Positions 6,521 through 8,883 of a stretch of DNA of 8,883 nucleotides are shown here, one piece after another. Position numbers and translations under genes: made by a program. This DNA comes from Dysgonamonadaceae bacterium (lineage in GTDB: Bacteria > Bacteroidota > Bacteroidia > Bacteroidales > Azobacteroidaceae): contig JAITCT010000011.1 of NCBI GenBank assembly GCA_031282925.1, positions 1 through 8,883 of the forward strand, in the 5' to 3' direction. The notes under the pieces were generated by a model. The model ran no database searches, was not told the DNA's origin, and saw nothing but the letters and a program-made list of their open reading frames with translations. Each line of letters opens with the position of its first letter. Positions within the stretch are counted from its first letter, which is position 1.

Positions 6521-6931
6521 TTTTTTCTTTGCGGGCACTGCCTGTGCAGGCGCTTTCCCTGCTTTCGGACGTTTGGCACCGTATTTGGAACGCCTTTGCG
6601 TACGGCCGTTTACGCCTGCGGTATCCAAAGTTCCGCGTACGATGTGATAACGAACACCCGGAAGGTCTTTTACACGGCCGCCTCTTACCAATACGATGGA
6701 GTGTTCCTGCAAATTATGACCTTCGCCCGGAATGTAAGCATTCACTTCTTTCGAACTTGTCAAACGGACGCGGGCTACTTTACGCATGGCAGAATTCGGT
6801 TTCTTCGGCGTTGTGGTATAAACCCTCACACACACGCCACGTCTTTGCGGACATGCGTCCAAAGCGGGAGATTTTCCCTTTTCAACTAAAACTTCCCTTC
6901 CTTTTCTTACTAATTGTTGAATTGTAGGCAT
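6518..6931 (-). CDS. rpsL: 30S ribosomal protein S12
   Basis: A 137-residue S12 of the decoding centre. [12 protein letters not shown] (2-13), [19 protein letters not shown] (39-57), GEGHNLQEH (69-77) and [13 protein letters not shown] (84-96) are the diagnostic blocks. K43 and K88, the sites of the classic streptomycin-resistance substitutions, are wild type, so no rpsL-based resistance is expected. D89 is the residue that RimO methylthiolates in many bacteria. The C-terminal tail ([15 protein letters not shown]) is an Ala/Pro/Lys extension longer than the E. coli protein. ATG at 6929-6931. It is the first gene of the str operon, with a good promoter about 70 bases upstream. Confidence 0.98.
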   Translation of the reverse strand: MPTIQQLVRKGREVLVEKGKSPALDACPQRRGVCVRVYTTTPKKPNSAMRKVARVRLTSSKEVNAYIPGEGHNLQEHSIVLVRGGRVKDLPGVRYHIVRGTLDTAGVNGRTQRRSKYGAKRPKAGKAPAQAVPAKKK

Positions 6932-7000
6932 TTTGTAAAATTAAATTCTTTCGTTTTTTTATATTTATTAAATATTTGTTCTCAATCCGAAACGGGGCTG

Positions 7001-7030
7001 CAAATGTAGTGATAATTATTAAGAAAACAA
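7001..7030 (-). promoter_or_regulatory. Promoter of the str operon (rpsL-rpsG-fusA)
   Basis: On the minus strand TTG (7028-7030) and TACATTTG (7001-7008) are separated by 19 bases, an exact match to the Bacteroidota -33/-7 consensus. The expected start near 6993-6996 gives a leader of about 62-65 bases that is A/T-rich just before rpsL. The promoter ends only about 40 bases from the broken 5' end of the plus-strand pseudogene. Confidence 0.8.
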
Positions 7031-7068
7031 TAGGTTATTTCAAAAAACCTAAATTCTGCCGCAAAAAA

Positions 7069-7713
7069 GGTATTGGACGCAGTGCTTTTGCAAATTGTAA
7101 GCAATTGACTTCCGTTATCAATCTGAGCCCAACACCGCAATCTTTAAGCAAAAATGTGAATCAATTCGACAGCGCTCCGTTAGAGAATGCTGTGCTTTAC
7201 GTTCCTGCCGGATCCGAAACAAAGTACCAGGAAGCCATTGGATGGATGAAGTTCGGGCGCAAGGAAACTGTAGTTATGTCCGGAAACTGCTGCGAGAATG
7301 AATCATCGGATGTTACCTGGAATTTTGATCTTCCGAAGAGAGTGCTGACTGTTAGCGGGACAGAGGCAATTATGAATATTGACACTACTCCTCCGTGGCA
7401 TCTGTTTCAATTTCTCATTACAGGACTTGTGATTGAAAACGGAATAACAAGTATTGGAACTTCTGCTTTTGCCGGGTGCGAGAGTTTGACTTCCGTTATC
7501 ATTCCGCAGAGCGTAACAGAGATTGAACCCGGCGCTTTCGTCGGATGTACAGGTTTGACTTCCGTTACGAATCTGAATCCTGAACCGCAAATTTTAGGCC
7601 CTAACGGGACTCAATTCAACAACGTTACGTTAAATAGCGCGACGCTTTTTATTCCCGCAGGATCCGAAGCAAACTACAGGGAAGCCGATATCTGGCCGGA
7701 TTTCGGGGAAAGG
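7069..7713 (+). repeat. Two diverged copies of an LRR + VPAGSE module in the pseudogene
   Basis: Copy 1 (7069-7260) and copy 2 (7450-7713) share the order IGxSAFAxC, LTSV, NLxPxPQ, QF, then LYVPAGSETKYQEA or LFIPAGSEANYREA, and FG(R/E)R. The second copy has one extra LRR (IIPQSVTEIEPGAFVGCTGL). DNA similarity is still visible, for example in the GGATCCGAA core of both copies. This points to growth of the ancestral protein by module duplication. Confidence 0.7.
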
Positions 7714-8520
7714 ATCGTTTTAGCTACAAGTATTGATCTTCTCGAATCTTCCGTAACCAAGTGTCTTAACGAAACCGAACAACTGACGGTGGCTATGCCC
7801 GAAGATGTAACGGATAAAACCGTAACATGGGCGAGCAACAGCCCGATTGCCACCGTATCTGACTCCGGTTTGGCAACCGCTAAGGCTGGAGGTACTGCTG
7901 TCATTACAGTTACAACTTCATACGGCGTTACTGACTCTTGTACGGTGCATGTAGAAAGCAACGACACTACACTGGCGTCGCTTGCCGTAAATGACTATAA
8001 TGCGCAAACCTCCCTTCCGCTTTCGCCCGAATTCAATTCCGACAGCCTCAATTATACGGTTAACGCAGCACATATTACGCATTACGATTAAGGCTACGCC
8101 GCAGGATAGCAACGCCACAGTAGGCAGTACAGGAGCATAAGGAATAGTAGACAGTATAGGAACACAAGGCATAATACACAAGTTAAATGTCGGGAAGAAT
8201 GAGTTGAAAATTATGGTTCATGCCGAAGATGAATCAAAAAAGATTTATACGGTAAACGTAATTCGCGCGTCTGCCACAGGTATTCCTCAGGCTGTCGAAC
8301 CGGCCGTACAGGTATTGCTCTCAGGGCAAATTTTGTATGTCAATTCGCCTGCAGCCGAACGGGTAAATATTTATTCCATTACCGGAGCCTTGCTTTACGA
8401 ATTGGAAAACCGGCGGGTAAAACATCCTTTACCGTTAATTTAACAAACTCATTAACACAGGTATTGATTGTAAAAGGAAGTTCCGGGTGGGTGAAAAAAT
8501 TGTTAATTGGCAATTATTGA
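7069..8520 (+). pseudogene. Decayed BspA-like / Ig-like surface protein gene with T9SS sorting tail
   Basis: Remnant of a secreted protein, read in three pieces. Frame 1 to the TAA at 8089-8091 holds two BspA-type LRR modules (SAFANCKQLTSV; IGTSAFAGCESLTSVIIP), a Big_2-like Ig domain (about 7740-7955: VTWASNSPIATVSDSGLATA) and the start of a cadherin-like sandwich (LSPEFNSDSLNYTVN). One extra T near 8082-8083 shifts the rest (IKATPQDSNATVGSTG, then KIMVHAEDESKKIYTVNV) to frame 2, which has a further in-frame TAA at 8138-8140. Loss of one A in the run at 8406-8409 returns the type IX secretion C-terminal domain (VNIYSITGALLYELE, then PAGKTSFTVNLTNS to a TGA at 8518-8520) to frame 1. The 5' end is missing: no signal peptide, no credible ATG, and similarity begins at about 7069. 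An intact relative would be exported by T9SS. Sequencing error cannot be excluded for the indels, but not for the truncation. Confidence 0.85.
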
Positions 8521-8800
8521 TACGAAATACATTATAATTATCCTCTCCCGGACACTAAAACGAAAAACAGACTGCATGATTTATTTATAAACAGTGCTTG
8601 AAAAATTTATATTAATGTAAACTTAACATTTAAATAATCTTCCGTAAACATCATAATTGAAAAATAATCATTTCCTTTGTACTGTATTTCAAAGCCTGTT
8701 TAACAAAACCTTTTTTACCTCTTACCAAAATTATTTTAAATGGCTATGAGAGAAAAGCGTGGGTAACAGGGCAAACGCATAAAAAAAACAGGATGCAACA

Positions 8801-8835
8801 GTTATCAACAATTCATGATGTTGATTGTTGATAAC
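8801..8835. promoter_or_regulatory. Perfect 12-base inverted repeat with DnaA-box-like arms
   Basis: GTTATCAACAAT (8801-8812) and ATTGTTGATAAC (8824-8835) are perfect reverse complements around 11 bases. Each arm contains TTATCAACA, one base from the DnaA box TTATCCACA. The site lies 17 bases upstream of the -33 element of the outward promoter, a place suited to a dimeric regulator or a pair of DnaA molecules. Which protein binds it is inference. Confidence 0.55.
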
Positions 8836-8851
8836 TAATTGAAAATCATTG

Positions 8852-8881
8852 TTGTTGTGTCGGTAAAAAGTTTTAACTTTG
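8852..8881 (+). promoter_or_regulatory. Bacteroidota-type promoter facing right out of the window
   Basis: TTG (8852-8854), a 19-base spacer, then TAACTTTG (8874-8881), an exact consensus match with the same spacing as the mutA and str promoters. The transcription start should fall within a few bases of or just past the right edge, so the controlled gene is not in the window. Confidence 0.75.
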
Positions 8882-8883
8882 TG

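Larger units (their letters stand above)
8521..8883. other. Gene-free A/T-rich stretch before the right edge
   Basis: No supported coding sequence on either strand. The first 200 bases are strongly A/T-rich. The only open frame worth mention is an 8-codon ATG...TAA at 8740-8766, too short to support. The right end holds an inverted repeat (8801-8835) and an outward-facing promoter (8852-8881), so this is probably the regulatory region of a plus-strand gene just beyond the window. Confidence 0.7.

Noticed and set aside
6485..6927. Two plus-strand open frames antisense to rpsL
   Set aside because: Both overlap a ribosomal protein gene with complete family motifs and show no independent coding signs.
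8740..8766. Eight-codon ATG to TAA frame (MAMREKRG) as a leader peptide
   Set aside because: There is no good promoter upstream, no run of regulatory codons, and no attenuator hairpin; the convincing promoter lies downstream of it at 8852-8881.

Overview
The window looks like a chromosome segment of a Bacteroidota bacterium, most likely order Bacteroidales. The evidence is a two-gene methylmalonyl-CoA mutase (mutA/mutB) of the kind used for propionate fermentation, promoters of the Bacteroidota type (TTG, 19 nt, TAnnTTTG) with no clear Shine-Dalgarno sequences, and a surface protein with BspA-type leucine-rich repeats and a type IX secretion C-terminal tail. No species can be named from the sequence alone.

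Layout. All intact genes lie on the minus strand. At the right is the str operon: promoter (7001-7030), rpsL (S12), rpsG (S7), fusA (EF-G), then rnhB (RNase HII), probably read through from the same promoter. After a 327-base gap with its own promoter come mutA (small subunit) and, at the left edge, the N-terminal 98 codons of mutB (catalytic subunit). Between mutA and mutB lies a compact 485-base unit (356-840): a GxxExxY-family PD-(D/E)XK protein gene framed almost exactly by two 37-base inverted repeats (30/37 identical), with a third partial copy forming a long hairpin just outside. This is the best candidate here for an undescribed mobile or repeat-spreading system.

The right part (about 7069-8520, plus strand) is a decayed gene for a secreted BspA-like, Ig-like and cadherin-like protein. 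It lacks its 5' end, has a +1 frameshift near 8083, an in-frame TAA at 8138 and a -1 frameshift near 8409. Its truncated end sits about 40 bases from the str promoter. The last 360 bases hold no gene, but contain a perfect 12-base inverted repeat of DnaA-box-like sequence and a full Bacteroidota promoter pointing out of the right edge.

Besides the GxxExxY unit, three other repeat-like sequences occur: a GTAAACGAGTTGAC-type inverted repeat between fusA and rnhB, an AATTGACAAT direct repeat between rpsL and rpsG, and a CCCCTTTAAGGG-type palindromic segment read in frame inside mutA. Together with the isolated str operon (no rpsJ after fusA, no rpoC-side genes before rpsL), this suggests a genome rich in dispersed repeats and rearrangement.
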